The position numbers and the translations under genes were made by a program. Positions 10,833 to 19,860 of a DNA stretch of 64,000 bases are shown in pieces (positions within the stretch are counted from its first letter, which is position 1; every line of letters starts with the position of its first letter). The notes beneath the pieces are model-generated. The model saw nothing but the letters and a program-made list of their open reading frames with translations, was not told the DNA's origin and ran no database searches. The DNA is taken from NCBI RefSeq assembly GCF_003390845.1, contig NZ_QMEK01000001.1, forward strand, positions 124,001 through 188,000. Direction: 5' to 3'. Source of the DNA: Tropicimonas sp. IMCC34043. Lineage in GTDB: Bacteria; Pseudomonadota; Alphaproteobacteria; Rhodobacterales; Rhodobacteraceae.

Positions 10833-13258
10833 TCTGCGGCCTCCAGCGTCAGGTTTGCGATTGGGGCGAAGGCGCACGCCTTTTCGCGCACCGCCAGCTC
10901 CGCCCAGGGGTCGGTCTGATAGATCGTCTGGCTCAGGTCGAAACGGTCGACCAGCGCCTTGCGTTCAGGCGCATCGCCAAGCGTCTGCTGCACCCAGTCG
11001 AGGCCGACCTTGGCCAGCCACTTGTAGGGCCGGTCCAGATATCTGGCGTGCTCGCGGTAAAGCTGGATGAAAGCGACGGTCCACTCCACCGCCTCGTCCT
11101 CGGTCGCGACTTTGACCAGCGGCTGGACCTCCTTGACGTCCATGCCCGCCGCGCCGCCGACCCCGATCTCGAAGCCGCTGTCGACGCAGACGATGCCGAC
11201 GTCCTTGCAGGTCGCCTCGGCGCAGTTGCGCGGACAGCCTGAGACGGCCAGCTTGACCTTGTGCGGCGTCCAGGAGCCCCAGAGCCGCTTCTCTAGCCGG
11301 ATGCCAAGACCGGTGCTGTCCTGCGTGCCGAAGCGGCAGTGGTCGGTGCCGACGCAGGTCTTCACGGTCCGCAACCCCTTGGAATAGGCATGCCCCGAGA
11401 CAAGGCCTGCCGCGTTCAGATCGGCCCAGATGGCGGGCAGGTCCTCGCCCTTCACGCCCAGCAGGTCGATGCGCTGGCCCCCAGTGACCTTGACCGTAGG
11501 CACGTCGTACTTGTCGGCCGCGTCCGCGATGGCGCGCAGCTCGTCCGCGGTGGTGATGCCGCCCCACATGCGCGGCACGACGGAAAAGGTGCCGTCCTTC
11601 TGGATGTTGGCATGCTTGCGTTCGTTCACGAACCGGCTTTGCGGGTCGTCGCGATAGTCGAGCGGCCAGTCGGCCAGCAGATAGAAGTTCACCGCCGGAC
11701 GGCAGACGTGGCAGCCGTTGGGCGTGCGCCAGCCGAGTTCCTGCCAGACCGCCGTCTGCGACTTGAGGCTGCGCGACTTGATCAGGCGGCGCACATCCTC
11801 GTGGCTGAGGTCCGTGCAGTCGCAGACCTTTTGCGCGGTGGGCATCTGGAACGCATCGCCCAAGGTCGCGGCCAGCACCTGCTCCACCAGGCCCGTGCAG
11901 GTCCCGCAGGAGGCGCTTGCCTTCGTCTGCGCACGCACGGTGCCCAGATCGGTGGCCCCATCCTCGATCGCCTCGACGATCCGGCCCTTGCAGACACCGT
12001 TGCAGCCGCAGATCTCTGCGTCAGCCGGCAAGGCTGCAACGGCGGCCAAAGGGTCCGCTGTGGTCCCTCCCTGGTAGGCCGGTCCGAAGACCAGCGTGTC
12101 GCGCATATCCGAGATGTCGGTGCCGTTGCGGATCAGGCCGAAGAACCAGTTGCCGTCCGCCGTGTCGCCGTACAACACCGCGCCGATCAACGTGTCGTCC
12201 TCGACGACCAGCCGCTTGTAGATGCCTCGGGCGGGATCGCGAAAGACGATGTCCTCGCGCCCCGGCCCGTCGCCGAAATCGCCCGCGCTAAAGAGATCGC
12301 ACCCCGTGACCTTCAGCTTGGTCGACAGCTGCTTGGGCGCGAAGGCCGCCTTCTGCCCAATGAGCGTCGCCGCCAGCACCTTGGCCTGATCGTAGAGCGG
12401 CGCGACGAGCCCGAAGAGCTGACCCGCGAACTCCACACATTCGCCCACGGCAAAGATGTCCGCGTCCGAGGTCCGCATCTGCGCGTCCACCGCGATGGCC
12501 TTGTTCACCACCAGCCCGGACTGCCGGGCCAGCGCGACGGAGGGGCGGATCCCCACGGCCATCACCACGAGGTCCGCCGGCAGGACGGTGCCGTCCTCCA
12601 GTTCCACCGCCTCGACGCGGCCCTCGCCCCGGATGCACCTGGTGGAGGCCTGGGTCATGACGGCGATGCCGCGCCGCTCGAGGTCGGCGCGCAAGAGGTA
12701 GCCCGCGGCGGGGTCCAGCTGACGTTCCATCAGGTGGCCCGCCAGGTGCAGCACTGTGACCTCCAGCCCGCGCATCCGCAGGCCGGCGGCAGCTTCCAGG
12801 CCCAAGAGGCCGCCGCCGATGACCACGGCCCGCGATCCGGGCCTCGTGTCGATCATGCGGTTGGTGTCGTCCAGGTCGCGATAGGCGATGACGCCGTCCA
12901 GATCGTGGCCGGGACAGGGGATGATGAACGGGTCCGAGCCGGTGCCGAAGACCAGCCTGTCGTAGGGCACCTCGCCCCGTTCGCCGATGACCACCTTGCG
13001 GTCGCGGTCTATCCCGGTGACCCGCTCGCCGAAGCGGCAGGTGACCCCGTGGGCCGCGTACCAGTCGTCGTCGTGGGTGACGATCTCCGCAAAGCTCTTC
13101 TCGCCCGACAGCACCGGAGAGAGCATGATGCGGTTGTAGTTGCCCCGCGGCTCTGCGTTGAAGAGGGTCACGCGATAGGCGGTCGGATCGGCCTCTAGGA
13201 GATGCTCCAGCAGACGGCCCGAGGCCATGCCAGCGCCTATGACGACAAGTCTTTCCAT
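10829..13258 (-). CDS. nirB: Nitrite reductase [NAD(P)H] large subunit
   Basis: The 809-residue NirB reduces nitrite to ammonium in the cytoplasm. It begins with an FAD/NAD oxidoreductase module (VVIGAGMASGR; VVIGGGLLGLEAA near residue 147). Two BFD-like [2Fe-2S] stretches follow (ICGCNGVCKG with ASCGTC, and VCDCTDLS with GCHVCRP). The sulfite/nitrite reductase domains come last, where TCVGTDHCRFG and VSGCPRNCAEATCKD supply siroheme and [4Fe-4S] ligands. No siroheme synthase gene is in the window. It starts 10 bases after the GAF-repeat gene and overlaps nirD. Confidence 0.96.
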   Translation of the reverse strand: MERLVVIGAGMASGRLLEHLLEADPTAYRVTLFNAEPRGNYNRIMLSPVLSGEKSFAEIVTHDDDWYAAHGVTCRFGERVTGIDRDRKVVIGERGEVPYDRLVFGTGSDPFIIPCPGHDLDGVIAYRDLDDTNRMIDTRPGSRAVVIGGGLLGLEAAAGLRMRGLEVTVLHLAGHLMERQLDPAAGYLLRADLERRGIAVMTQASTRCIRGEGRVEAVELEDGTVLPADLVVMAVGIRPSVALARQSGLVVNKAIAVDAQMRTSDADIFAVGECVEFAGQLFGLVAPLYDQAKVLAATLIGQKAAFAPKQLSTKLKVTGCDLFSAGDFGDGPGREDIVFRDPARGIYKRLVVEDDTLIGAVLYGDTADGNWFFGLIRNGTDISDMRDTLVFGPAYQGGTTADPLAAVAALPADAEICGCNGVCKGRIVEAIEDGATDLGTVRAQTKASASCGTCTGLVEQVLAATLGDAFQMPTAQKVCDCTDLSHEDVRRLIKSRSLKSQTAVWQELGWRTPNGCHVCRPAVNFYLLADWPLDYRDDPQSRFVNERKHANIQKDGTFSVVPRMWGGITTADELRAIADAADKYDVPTVKVTGGQRIDLLGVKGEDLPAIWADLNAAGLVSGHAYSKGLRTVKTCVGTDHCRFGTQDSTGLGIRLEKRLWGSWTPHKVKLAVSGCPRNCAEATCKDVGIVCVDSGFEIGVGGAAGMDVKEVQPLVKVATEDEAVEWTVAFIQLYREHARYLDRPYKWLAKVGLDWVQQTLGDAPERKALVDRFDLSQTIYQTDPWAELAVREKACAFAPIANLTLEAAE

Positions 13259-13268
13259 GCTCCGCTCC

Positions 13269-14195
13269 TCAGCAATACCAGGCGACGATATGGGACAGCT
13301 CGCCGCCCCTGTGGATCGGCAGCGCGACCATCATCGCGTAGCCACGTGCGGCGGCCCCCGTCTCGGTCACGGGGAGGCCTGTGCCCAGTACGCGGCCGAC
13401 AGGGCCTTCCCAGACGGTCGCCTCGCGCTCCCGGCCCGCGTTCTCGGGGTCCCAGAGGGGACCGTCGCGGTCGCAGATGCCGTCGATCAGCTTCGCGGTG
13501 CGACCGGCGCGCGCGTCCCAGATCTCGAATCTGCGGGCGATGGGAGTGCCCTTGGCCGACAGGAGCGTCAGGACGAAGGTCGCCCCTCCGGGCACCTGCA
13601 GCGGCACACCAAGGCCGGTGGTCAGACCGGCCTGACCCGCGGATTCGGACCGCACGAAACGGTAGCCCGAGCCAAGGTCGCGCATTAGGATCGGCGTCTG
13701 CGCCGACCAGACGCTGCCGGGCAGGCCCTGGCCTTTCGGGAATTGCGTGTGCTGGCTGACCCATTCGAAGTGCTTCGCGGCCCCGTAATATCCGTCGGCC
13801 AGCGTCAGGATCCCTTCCGCCTCCGCCCAGACCTCGATCGCGCCGGTCCGCTCGGCATCATCGGCGCACAGGACGACCAGAACCGCCTTCAGCGTCTTGC
13901 CCGCAAAGACGGGGATGGCCACGGCGCAGGTCAGTCCGGCCTCCTTCGCGGCATCCGTGCGCTTGAAATAGGAGCCGTCGAAGTCCTTCAGGACCACCGG
14001 CCGCGCCTCGGCCCAGGCCTTGCCGGGCAGACCTTCGCCCTTGGCAAAACTTTCCGTGCGCGAGGCCTCGGCGAAGCGCGCGTGCGCCCCGTAGACGCCG
14101 CCGGACAGAGCCAGCCGGTCGCCATCGGGCGTCCAGATCTCCGCGACCTCGACGAAGGTCCGCCCATTTTCCAGAACCGTATCCATCGCCGTCAC
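13269..14195 (-). CDS. GAF-like triple-repeat protein of the nitrate-assimilation operon
   Basis: This 308-residue soluble protein has no recognisable catalytic motif and no DNA-binding or kinase domain. It is built from repeats. Residues 10-105 and 115-210 align clearly (FAKGEGLPGKAW against FPKGQGLPGSVW, both followed by a hydrophobic CAVAIPVF/LGVPLQVP strand). Residues 220-308 look like a third, more divergent copy. This is the core pattern of GAF domains, which bind small molecules or haem. The start ATG at 14195 overlaps the stop of nrtCD (ATGA) and the stop lies 10 bases before nirB, so it is a full member of the operon. A sensory or redox-buffer role is inference; I do not know its function. 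Confidence 0.7.
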   Translation of the reverse strand: MTAMDTVLENGRTFVEVAEIWTPDGDRLALSGGVYGAHARFAEASRTESFAKGEGLPGKAWAEARPVVLKDFDGSYFKRTDAAKEAGLTCAVAIPVFAGKTLKAVLVVLCADDAERTGAIEVWAEAEGILTLADGYYGAAKHFEWVSQHTQFPKGQGLPGSVWSAQTPILMRDLGSGYRFVRSESAGQAGLTTGLGVPLQVPGGATFVLTLLSAKGTPIARRFEIWDARAGRTAKLIDGICDRDGPLWDPENAGREREATVWEGPVGRVLGTGLPVTETGAAARGYAMMVALPIHRGGELSHIVAWYC

Positions 14196-15862
14196 TCCGC
14201 TGCCATGGCCGGGTTGGCCGACTTGGTCTCGGGACGTGCGCCGTGCTCGTATTCCTCAAGGAAATTCAGCACCTGTTCGCGGTATAGATAATAGTCGGGG
14301 TGTTCGAGCAGCGCCTTGCGCGACCGCGGGCGCGGCAGGTCCACGTCCACGATCTTGCCGATGGTCGCCTGCGGGCCGTTTGTCATCATCACCACGCGGT
14401 CGGCCAGAAGGATCGCCTCGTCAACGTCGTGGGTGACGCAGATCGCGGTGACCTTGGTGCGGTCCCAGACCTCCATCAGCACCTCTTGCAGCTCCCAGCG
14501 GGTGAGGCTGTCGAGCATCCCGAAGGGCTCGTCCAGCAGCAGCAGCTTGGGGCTGAGCGCAAAGGCACGGGCGATGCCGACCCGCTGCTTCATGCCGTTG
14601 GAGAGCTCGACGGCGGGCTTGTCCATCGCGTCGGCCAGGCCCACCCGTTCCAGGTAATATTCCACCACGTCCTGCCGCTCGGCGCGGCTGGCGCGGGGAT
14701 AGACCTTGTCCACGCCCACGGCGCAATTCTCGCGCGCGGTCAACCACGGAAAGAGCGACGGCGACTGGAACACCACGGCGCGCTCGGGGTCGGCACCCAT
14801 GATGTGGCGGCCGTCCAGCTTGATAGCGCCCTTCGAGATCTCGTTCAGACCGGCGGCCATCGTCAGCACGGTGGACTTGCCGCAGCCCGAATGGCCGATC
14901 AGCGAGATGAACTCGCCGCGGTCCATCTTGAGGTCGAAATCCTCGACCACCGTCAGTGGTCCCTTGGGCGTCGGATAGACCTTGTGGAGCTGCGAGAAGT
15001 CCAGAAACCGCTTGTCGATCAGACCGGCCTGCGCTTCCTTTTCGGCCTTGGGCACCGTGTGGATCGGGGTCACGTTCGGCAGGGTTTTCTGGCCGCCCGC
15101 CTCGGTCTTGATGCCCACATCCATCAGGTAGCCGGTGATATCGGCGCGAAGGCGCTTGAAGCCTTCGTGGTGGTTCATGGCGCCGCGTTCGCGCGGGCGG
15201 GGAATGTCCACCTTGAACTCGCGGCCGAGCGTGCCGTTCGGGTTCAGCGCGACGATCCGGTCGGCCAGCACGATTGCCTCGTCCACGTCATTGGTGACGA
15301 GCACGCAGGTCTGCTTTTCCTGGCTCCAGATCGCCTCGATCTCGTCGGCGAGGTTGGCGCGGGTCAGCGCGTCGAGCGCCGAGAGCGGCTCGTCCAGCAG
15401 CAGGACCTCGGGGTTCATCGCCAGCGCCCGGGCCACGTTGACGCGCTGGCGCATGCCGCCCGAAAGCTCGGCCGGGCGGCGCCGCGCGGCGTGGGACAGG
15501 CCCACCATCTTCACGTAGTGCTCAACCTTGGCGTCCTTTTCCTTGCCCGCCATCCTGGGGAAGACCGTATCGACGGCCAGTCGCACGTTGCCCGACACGG
15601 TCAGCCAGGGCATCAGCGAATAGCTTTGAAAGATTACGCCACGCTCGGGACCGGGGCCGGTGACGGCTTCGTCGCGAAAGGTGACCTTGCCGGAAGTGGG
15701 GCTCTCGAGCCCCGCCATGAGGTTGATCAGGGTCGTCTTGCCGGTGCCGGAAAACCCCAGCAGCACGAGGAACTCGCCTTCGGCCACGTCAAGGTCGATG
15801 TCTTTCAGCACCGGCGTTTCGCCGTGGCTTTTCGACACGTTTTTGAATGTCAGGATACCCAT
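14192..15862 (-). CDS. nrtCD: Nitrate ABC transporter ATPase with two nucleotide-binding domains
   Basis: The 556-residue protein fuses two ABC ATPase domains that energise nitrate import by NrtA and NrtB. NBD1 (about 1-245) has Walker A GFSGTGKTT (36-44), signature LSGGM and Walker B VLLLDEPLSALD. NBD2 (about 285-520) has Walker A GHSGCGKST, signature LSNGM and Walker B LLLLDEPFGMLD. The H-loop is VTNDVDEA in NBD1 but VTHDVDEA in NBD2, so the switch His is lost in NBD1. Cyanobacterial NrtC and NrtD are separate chains, and NrtC also carries a substrate-binding domain that is absent here. It starts at ATG 15862 after a 44-base gap from nrtB and overlaps the GAF gene. Confidence 0.92.
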   Translation of the reverse strand: MGILTFKNVSKSHGETPVLKDIDLDVAEGEFLVLLGFSGTGKTTLINLMAGLESPTSGKVTFRDEAVTGPGPERGVIFQSYSLMPWLTVSGNVRLAVDTVFPRMAGKEKDAKVEHYVKMVGLSHAARRRPAELSGGMRQRVNVARALAMNPEVLLLDEPLSALDALTRANLADEIEAIWSQEKQTCVLVTNDVDEAIVLADRIVALNPNGTLGREFKVDIPRPRERGAMNHHEGFKRLRADITGYLMDVGIKTEAGGQKTLPNVTPIHTVPKAEKEAQAGLIDKRFLDFSQLHKVYPTPKGPLTVVEDFDLKMDRGEFISLIGHSGCGKSTVLTMAAGLNEISKGAIKLDGRHIMGADPERAVVFQSPSLFPWLTARENCAVGVDKVYPRASRAERQDVVEYYLERVGLADAMDKPAVELSNGMKQRVGIARAFALSPKLLLLDEPFGMLDSLTRWELQEVLMEVWDRTKVTAICVTHDVDEAILLADRVVMMTNGPQATIGKIVDVDLPRPRSRKALLEHPDYYLYREQVLNFLEEYEHGARPETKSANPAMAAE

Positions 15863-15906
15863 GGTAACTCCTTGAATGCGCTATGGCCTTGCGACTCGAG
15901 CGCCGA

Positions 15907-16983
15907 TCACCGCTGGTTTGTGAAGGTGAAGGCCGCCTGGATCGCGAACATCAGCCGGTCCAGCAGAAAGCCGATGATCCCGATGGTGAGGACCGCGACC
16001 ATGATCCGCGCGAGGCTTGAGGAGCTGCCGTTCTGGAACTCGTCCCAGACGAACTTGCCGAGCCCCGGGTTCTGCGCCAGCATCTCGGCCGCGATCAGCA
16101 CCATCCAGCCCACGCCAAGCGACAGGCGCAGCCCGGTGAAGATCAGCGGCAGGGCAGAGGGCAGCACCAGCTTGGTGATCTTGGTCCAGGTGTTCATCTT
16201 CAAGACCTTGGAGACATTGATCAGGTCCTTGTCGATGGAGGCGACCCCCAGCGCAGTGTTGATCAGCGTCGGCCAGAGCGAGCAGAGGGTCACGGTGATC
16301 GCAGACACAAGGAACGACTTGGCGAAGAGTCCGTCGTTCGTCACATAGACCGCCGAGACGATCATTGTGACGATGGGCAGCCAGGCGAGAGGGCTCACGG
16401 GCTTGAAAATCTGGATGATTGGGTTCAGCGCCGCATTCGCGGTGGGCGACAGGCCCGCCAGGATGCCAAGGGGTACCGCGACAGCGGTGGCGACTAGAAA
16501 GCCGAAGAACACAGTTCCAATGGAAGTGCGGATCTGCTGGTAGAAGGACGGCGCTCCGGTATAGGCGGGCTCGGTCGGTGCCTGCCCCTTCGCGATCCGG
16601 CGTTCGTTGAGCGCGGCGACCTGTTCCTGAAACCGCGCGCGGTTTTCCCCGGTGCGCACGGCGTCGGCGTGCAGGCCGCGCGCCTCGGTCCAGACCTGCG
16701 CCGGACCGGGAACCGCCCCCAGCGACGTCTGCACTTGCGGCGCGAGAACGGCCCAGAGCGTCAGGAAGGCGGCGATCGCAACGAGCGGCACGCCCAGAAG
16801 GCGCCAGATCTCCCGCGCCTGTGCGCGGGGATTGTCGCCCGCGATGGCGCGCAACAGAGGCGTGACGAAGGACAGGCCCAGCACGCTGAACCAGGCGTCG
16901 GCCTTGTTGATGCGCGTGAACCAGACGGCGCGGCGGGCTTCGCGGTGATTGGCATCGAGAGTGTTCGGATCAACGGCGGTCAT
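15907..16983 (-). CDS. nrtB: Nitrate ABC transporter permease
   Basis: The 358-residue inner-membrane permease forms the nitrate channel. A cytoplasmic N-terminal stretch is followed by a first membrane segment near 70-90, a roughly 80-residue hydrophilic insert rich in Ala/Gln/Glu, then the conserved five-helix core with PVSPLAWLPIV and the EAA-type loop GVASIDKDLINVSKVL. The long insert is typical of NrtB/CmpB-like and NitT/TauT family permeases of this lineage. The ATG at 16983 is chosen because it follows the nrtA stop by 68 bases; longer readings would overlap nrtA. Partner genes lie on both sides. Confidence 0.93.
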   Translation of the reverse strand: MTAVDPNTLDANHREARRAVWFTRINKADAWFSVLGLSFVTPLLRAIAGDNPRAQAREIWRLLGVPLVAIAAFLTLWAVLAPQVQTSLGAVPGPAQVWTEARGLHADAVRTGENRARFQEQVAALNERRIAKGQAPTEPAYTGAPSFYQQIRTSIGTVFFGFLVATAVAVPLGILAGLSPTANAALNPIIQIFKPVSPLAWLPIVTMIVSAVYVTNDGLFAKSFLVSAITVTLCSLWPTLINTALGVASIDKDLINVSKVLKMNTWTKITKLVLPSALPLIFTGLRLSLGVGWMVLIAAEMLAQNPGLGKFVWDEFQNGSSSSLARIMVAVLTIGIIGFLLDRLMFAIQAAFTFTNQR

Positions 16984-17051
16984 GGCAGGCTCCGGGGGGC
17001 GAATGAGGGGGAGAGGAAGAGGCCCCGGCGCGCGCGGCCGGGGCGCGGGGA

Positions 17052-18419
17052 TCAACCTTGCACGCCCGATCCGTCGACGGTCTGGCCGGTCTTCAGGCCG
17101 ATCGGCAGGCTCTCGAGGTAGGCCCCCGGGCGGCGTCCATCGTAGGGGATGCCGTCGATGATATCGCCCGCAGGGGTCGGGGCCTTGAAGCCGTCCGTCT
17201 CCCAGGGAAAGCCGTCCTCTGGGGCGAGACCCTCGTCGACCAGCATTCGCGCGGCCTGCAGATAGATGTCGGGGCGATAGACGCTCTTGGCGGTGTTGAA
17301 ATACCACTGGTCGTCCTTGGACTCCGGGATCTGCCCCCAGCGGCGCATCTGGGTCAGATACCAGATTGCGTCCGAATAGTAGGGATAGGTGGCGTTGTAG
17401 CGGAAGAAGACGTTGAAATCGGGGACCTCGCGCACGTCGCCTTCCTCGTATTCGAAGGTGCCGGTCATCGAGGCGGCGATGACCTCTTCATCGGCGCCGA
17501 CATATGCGGAACGCGACAGGATCGAGACCGCCTCTTCGCGGTTGGCGTTGTCGTTCTCATCGAGCCAGATCGCCGCCCGGATCAGAGCCTTGGTCAGCGC
17601 CAGCGTGGTGTTGGGGTTTTCTTCGGCGAAGGCGGCGGTGATGCCAAAGACCTTCTCGGGGTTGTTCTTCCAAATCTCGTAGTCGGTGATGACCGGCACC
17701 CCGATCCCCTTGAAGACCGCCTGCTGGTTCCAGGGTTCGCCCACGCAATAGCCGTGGATGGTGCCCGCCTCGAGGGTCGAGGGCATCTGCGGCGGCGGCG
17801 TGACCGACAAGAGCACGTCGGCGTCGATCTGGCCGGTGGCGTCGCCGTTTGCATAGAAGCCGGGGTTCAGCCCGCCCGCGGCCAGCCAGTAGCGAAGCTC
17901 GTAATTGTGGGTCGAGACGGGAAAGACCATGCCCATCTTAAAGGCTTCGCCGTTCTTGTTGAACTCTCTGACCGCCGGCACCAGGGCCGCGGCCGAGATC
18001 GGGTGCTGCGGCATGCCGTCGGCGTTCTCGGGGATGCTCGGCTTCATCATCTCCCACACCTCGTTCGACACGGTGATGCCGTTGCCGTTCAGGTCCATGG
18101 AGAAGGGCGTGACGATATGCGCCTCGGTGCCGTAACCGATGGTGGCGGCGAGCGGCTGACCGGCGAGCATGTGGGCGCCGTCGAGCGTGCCGTCGATGAC
18201 GCCGTCCAGCAGCACCTTCCAGTTGGCCTGTGCTTCGAGGGTGACGAAGAGCCCTTCGTCGAGGAAGTAGCCCTGCTCGTAGGCGACCGCGAGCGGCGCC
18301 ATGTCGGTCAACTTGATGAAGCCCAAGGTCAGCTCGCTCTTCTCGAGCTCCAGCATCTGCGCCGCGACGGGGCCGGCAAGAAAGGTGCTGGCCGCGAGGC
18401 CGATCAGGATCTGTTTCAT
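17052..18419 (-). CDS. nrtA: Nitrate ABC transporter substrate-binding protein
   Basis: The 455-residue periplasmic protein captures nitrate for NrtB/NrtCD. It opens with a signal peptide ([20 protein letters not shown]), then [20 protein letters not shown], the standard start of the NrtA/CmpA/SsuA-like binding fold. [10 protein letters not shown]-like and [12 protein letters not shown] segments are the expected ligand-pocket regions. There is no lipobox Cys at the cleavage site, so it is likely soluble in the periplasm. The start ATG at 18419 is preceded by GGGGA and by an RNA leader with a terminator. It is paralogous to the NasS sensor encoded just upstream. Confidence 0.94.
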   Translation of the reverse strand: MKQILIGLAASTFLAGPVAAQMLELEKSELTLGFIKLTDMAPLAVAYEQGYFLDEGLFVTLEAQANWKVLLDGVIDGTLDGAHMLAGQPLAATIGYGTEAHIVTPFSMDLNGNGITVSNEVWEMMKPSIPENADGMPQHPISAAALVPAVREFNKNGEAFKMGMVFPVSTHNYELRYWLAAGGLNPGFYANGDATGQIDADVLLSVTPPPQMPSTLEAGTIHGYCVGEPWNQQAVFKGIGVPVITDYEIWKNNPEKVFGITAAFAEENPNTTLALTKALIRAAIWLDENDNANREEAVSILSRSAYVGADEEVIAASMTGTFEYEEGDVREVPDFNVFFRYNATYPYYSDAIWYLTQMRRWGQIPESKDDQWYFNTAKSVYRPDIYLQAARMLVDEGLAPEDGFPWETDGFKAPTPAGDIIDGIPYDGRRPGAYLESLPIGLKTGQTVDGSGVQG

Positions 18420-18438
18420 GGTGTCGTCCCCAGTAAGG

Positions 18439-18456
18439 GCCGGCTTCGGGGCCGGC
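18439..18456 (-). promoter_or_regulatory. Hairpin just upstream of the nrtA ribosome-binding site
   Basis: A 6-bp GCCGGC/GCCGGC stem with a six-base loop lies between the attenuator and the nrtA start. It may protect the 5' end of the mRNA or tune access to the ribosome-binding site. Function is inferred from position only. Confidence 0.35.
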
Positions 18457-18464
18457 GAAACACG

Positions 18465-18514
18465 AAAAAAGCCGCTGACGCACTTCGCCTGGTTGGCGAA
18501 GGGTCGAGCGGCTT
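18465..18514 (-). terminator. Intrinsic terminator (attenuator) in the nrtA leader
   Basis: On the minus strand AAGCCGCT (from 18514) pairs with AGCGGCTT, with an inner CTTCGCC/GGCGAAG stem around an AACCA loop, and six T residues follow (18470-18465). It lies before the nrtA start and after two ANTAR-type hairpins, so it should stop transcription unless NasT acts. This is one of the few U-tracted terminators in the window. Confidence 0.85.
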
Positions 18515-18524
18515 TGCTCATCTC

Positions 18525-18573
18525 CCCGGTCGTTCGGGTGTTCGGTCGTGGCGGGCCCCGTTGCCTGCCGACC
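18525..18573 (-). ncRNA. ANTAR (NasT) target leader: two AxxGxx hexaloop hairpins
   Basis: Reading the minus strand, hairpin P1 (18573-18544) has the loop AACGGG (18562-18557) closed by GGC/GCC, extended through one mismatch and a small bulge by GGC/GCC-type and GGTC/GACC pairs. After a five-base linker, hairpin P2 (18538-18525) has the loop AACGAC closed by CCCG/CGGG. Both six-base loops have A at position 1 and G at position 4, the signature recognised by ANTAR-domain antiterminators. The terminator starts 10 bases further on. nasT, an ANTAR gene, lies 1.3 kb upstream. Confidence 0.82.
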
Positions 18574-18595
18574 TCTGAAACATGTGACAGCGGGT

Positions 18596-18623
18596 GTCGT
18601 AAGGGAAGCGATTTCCGCTTCAA
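18596..18623 (-). promoter_or_regulatory. Candidate promoter for the nrtA operon
   Basis: Minus-strand TTGAAG (18623-18618) and TACGAC (18601-18596) are 16 bases apart and would start transcription just ahead of hairpin P1. The -10 is weak, and no convincing sigma-54 or NtrC site was seen nearby. Confidence 0.3.
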
Positions 18624-18681
18624 ACGGTGCGGTTGCGCCGCATTGCAGCGTGATTTGGGCGCACTGCCCGTATCCTGGGCA

Positions 18682-19860
18682 TCATGAGAATCCCGAATCG
18701 AACCGGCGGCCGTCGAAGAAAACATCGCGGCACAGTTTTATCTCGCCTCCGCGGCTGGAGGGCGCGCGCGTATCCGCGGTCAGGGCACCCTCGATTCGGA
18801 CTGAGGCCGCCGGCAGATCGCTCCCCGTCGACGCCAACGCGGCCCGGTGCAGGTCGCTGCGAAAGACCGCCGCCGCGTCACGCATTGCGCGGTCGCGATC
18901 CAGCCCCATGCGCGCCGCGATCTGCCCGCCGATCCAGGCCGCCTGGCTGCGCCACGGAAGGCTGACTGCGCCGTCGTGAAAGCCGATGAACCGGTGGACC
19001 CTCCGCGTCTCGCCCATCGGCGAGATCGCGAGCTGCCCCGACATCGCGCGTTCGATCAGTTCGGGCGAGACATCCAGGTACTCCCGCCGCGCCAGAAGCT
19101 CGGAGGCCAGCGAGCGCTCGCCGGCATCGTCCAGCCACCGGCCCGCGCGCCAGACCGCGCGTATCAACCGGCCCGAGAGCTCAGGCTCGGAGGCGGCCCA
19201 GCCGCTGCGCGTCGCCAGCACCTTCTCCGGCGCGAAGGCCCAGACCGCCGCGCCGGGCAGCAGAAGCTGGCCCATGCCGCTCTCGACCACCTTCGACCCC
19301 CAGGGTTCGCCCACGCAGAAGGCGTCGATCTCACCGGCGCGGATTGCGTCGGCCATGAGCGACGGCGGAACGGTGCGCACGATCAGGCTTTGCGGACTAG
19401 GATGCCCCAGCGACGACAACCAGTAGAAGACGAGTTCGGCATGCATCGAAAAGGGGAACGGCACCCCGATCCGGAGCGGCCCCTCCCCGGCCGCGATCAG
19501 GGCGCGACCGGCGGCGGTGGCGTCGGCGAAGTCGAAGGGGTGGCCCGCCGCGCGCATGCGGGCGGCGAGATCGGTGCTGACCCCCACTACGGTGCCGTTG
19601 ACCGACAGGACCGAGATCGCCTCGAGGCCCGCGCCGCCGCCGCCCAGCCCCAAGGCCATGGACACCGGGATCGGGGCCAGCATGTGCGCGGCGTCCACCT
19701 GCCCGAAAGTCAGTGCATCGCGCGCACTGGCCCAGGACGGTGCCCGGCGCAGCGTCAGCGAGAGGCCTTCCTCGGCGGCGAAGCCCATCTCCTGCGCGGC
19801 GATCAGGGGGGCCGCGTCGATCAGCGGGACGAACCCGATGTCCAGTGTCGTCGCCCTCAT
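18682..19860 (-). CDS. nasS: Nitrate/nitrite sensor NasS (NrtA-like, no signal peptide)
   Basis: The 392-residue cytoplasmic protein is a paralogue of NrtA used as a sensor: without nitrate or nitrite NasS sequesters NasT, and with ligand it releases it (known for Paracoccus and Azotobacter). It starts [20 protein letters not shown], directly in the binding fold and without a signal peptide, and contains [13 protein letters not shown], as in the NrtA ligand region. The ATG at 19860 overlaps the nasT stop (ATGA), so the two partners are co-translated. It ends about 60 bases before the putative nrtA-operon promoter. Confidence 0.93.
   Translation of the reverse strand: MRATTLDIGFVPLIDAAPLIAAQEMGFAAEEGLSLTLRRAPSWASARDALTFGQVDAAHMLAPIPVSMALGLGGGGAGLEAISVLSVNGTVVGVSTDLAARMRAAGHPFDFADATAAGRALIAAGEGPLRIGVPFPFSMHAELVFYWLSSLGHPSPQSLIVRTVPPSLMADAIRAGEIDAFCVGEPWGSKVVESGMGQLLLPGAAVWAFAPEKVLATRSGWAASEPELSGRLIRAVWRAGRWLDDAGERSLASELLARREYLDVSPELIERAMSGQLAISPMGETRRVHRFIGFHDGAVSLPWRSQAAWIGGQIAARMGLDRDRAMRDAAAVFRSDLHRAALASTGSDLPAASVRIEGALTADTRAPSSRGGEIKLCRDVFFDGRRFDSGFS

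Noticed and set aside
11339-13198. Plus-strand open frame of about 600 codons opposite nirB
   Set aside because: Antisense shadow. NirB is unmistakable on the minus strand, and the plus frame has no domain or start signal.
14300-16348. Plus-strand open frame opposite nrtCD and nrtB
   Set aside because: It spans two real genes and the gap between them in antisense and shows no domain, so it is a composition artefact.
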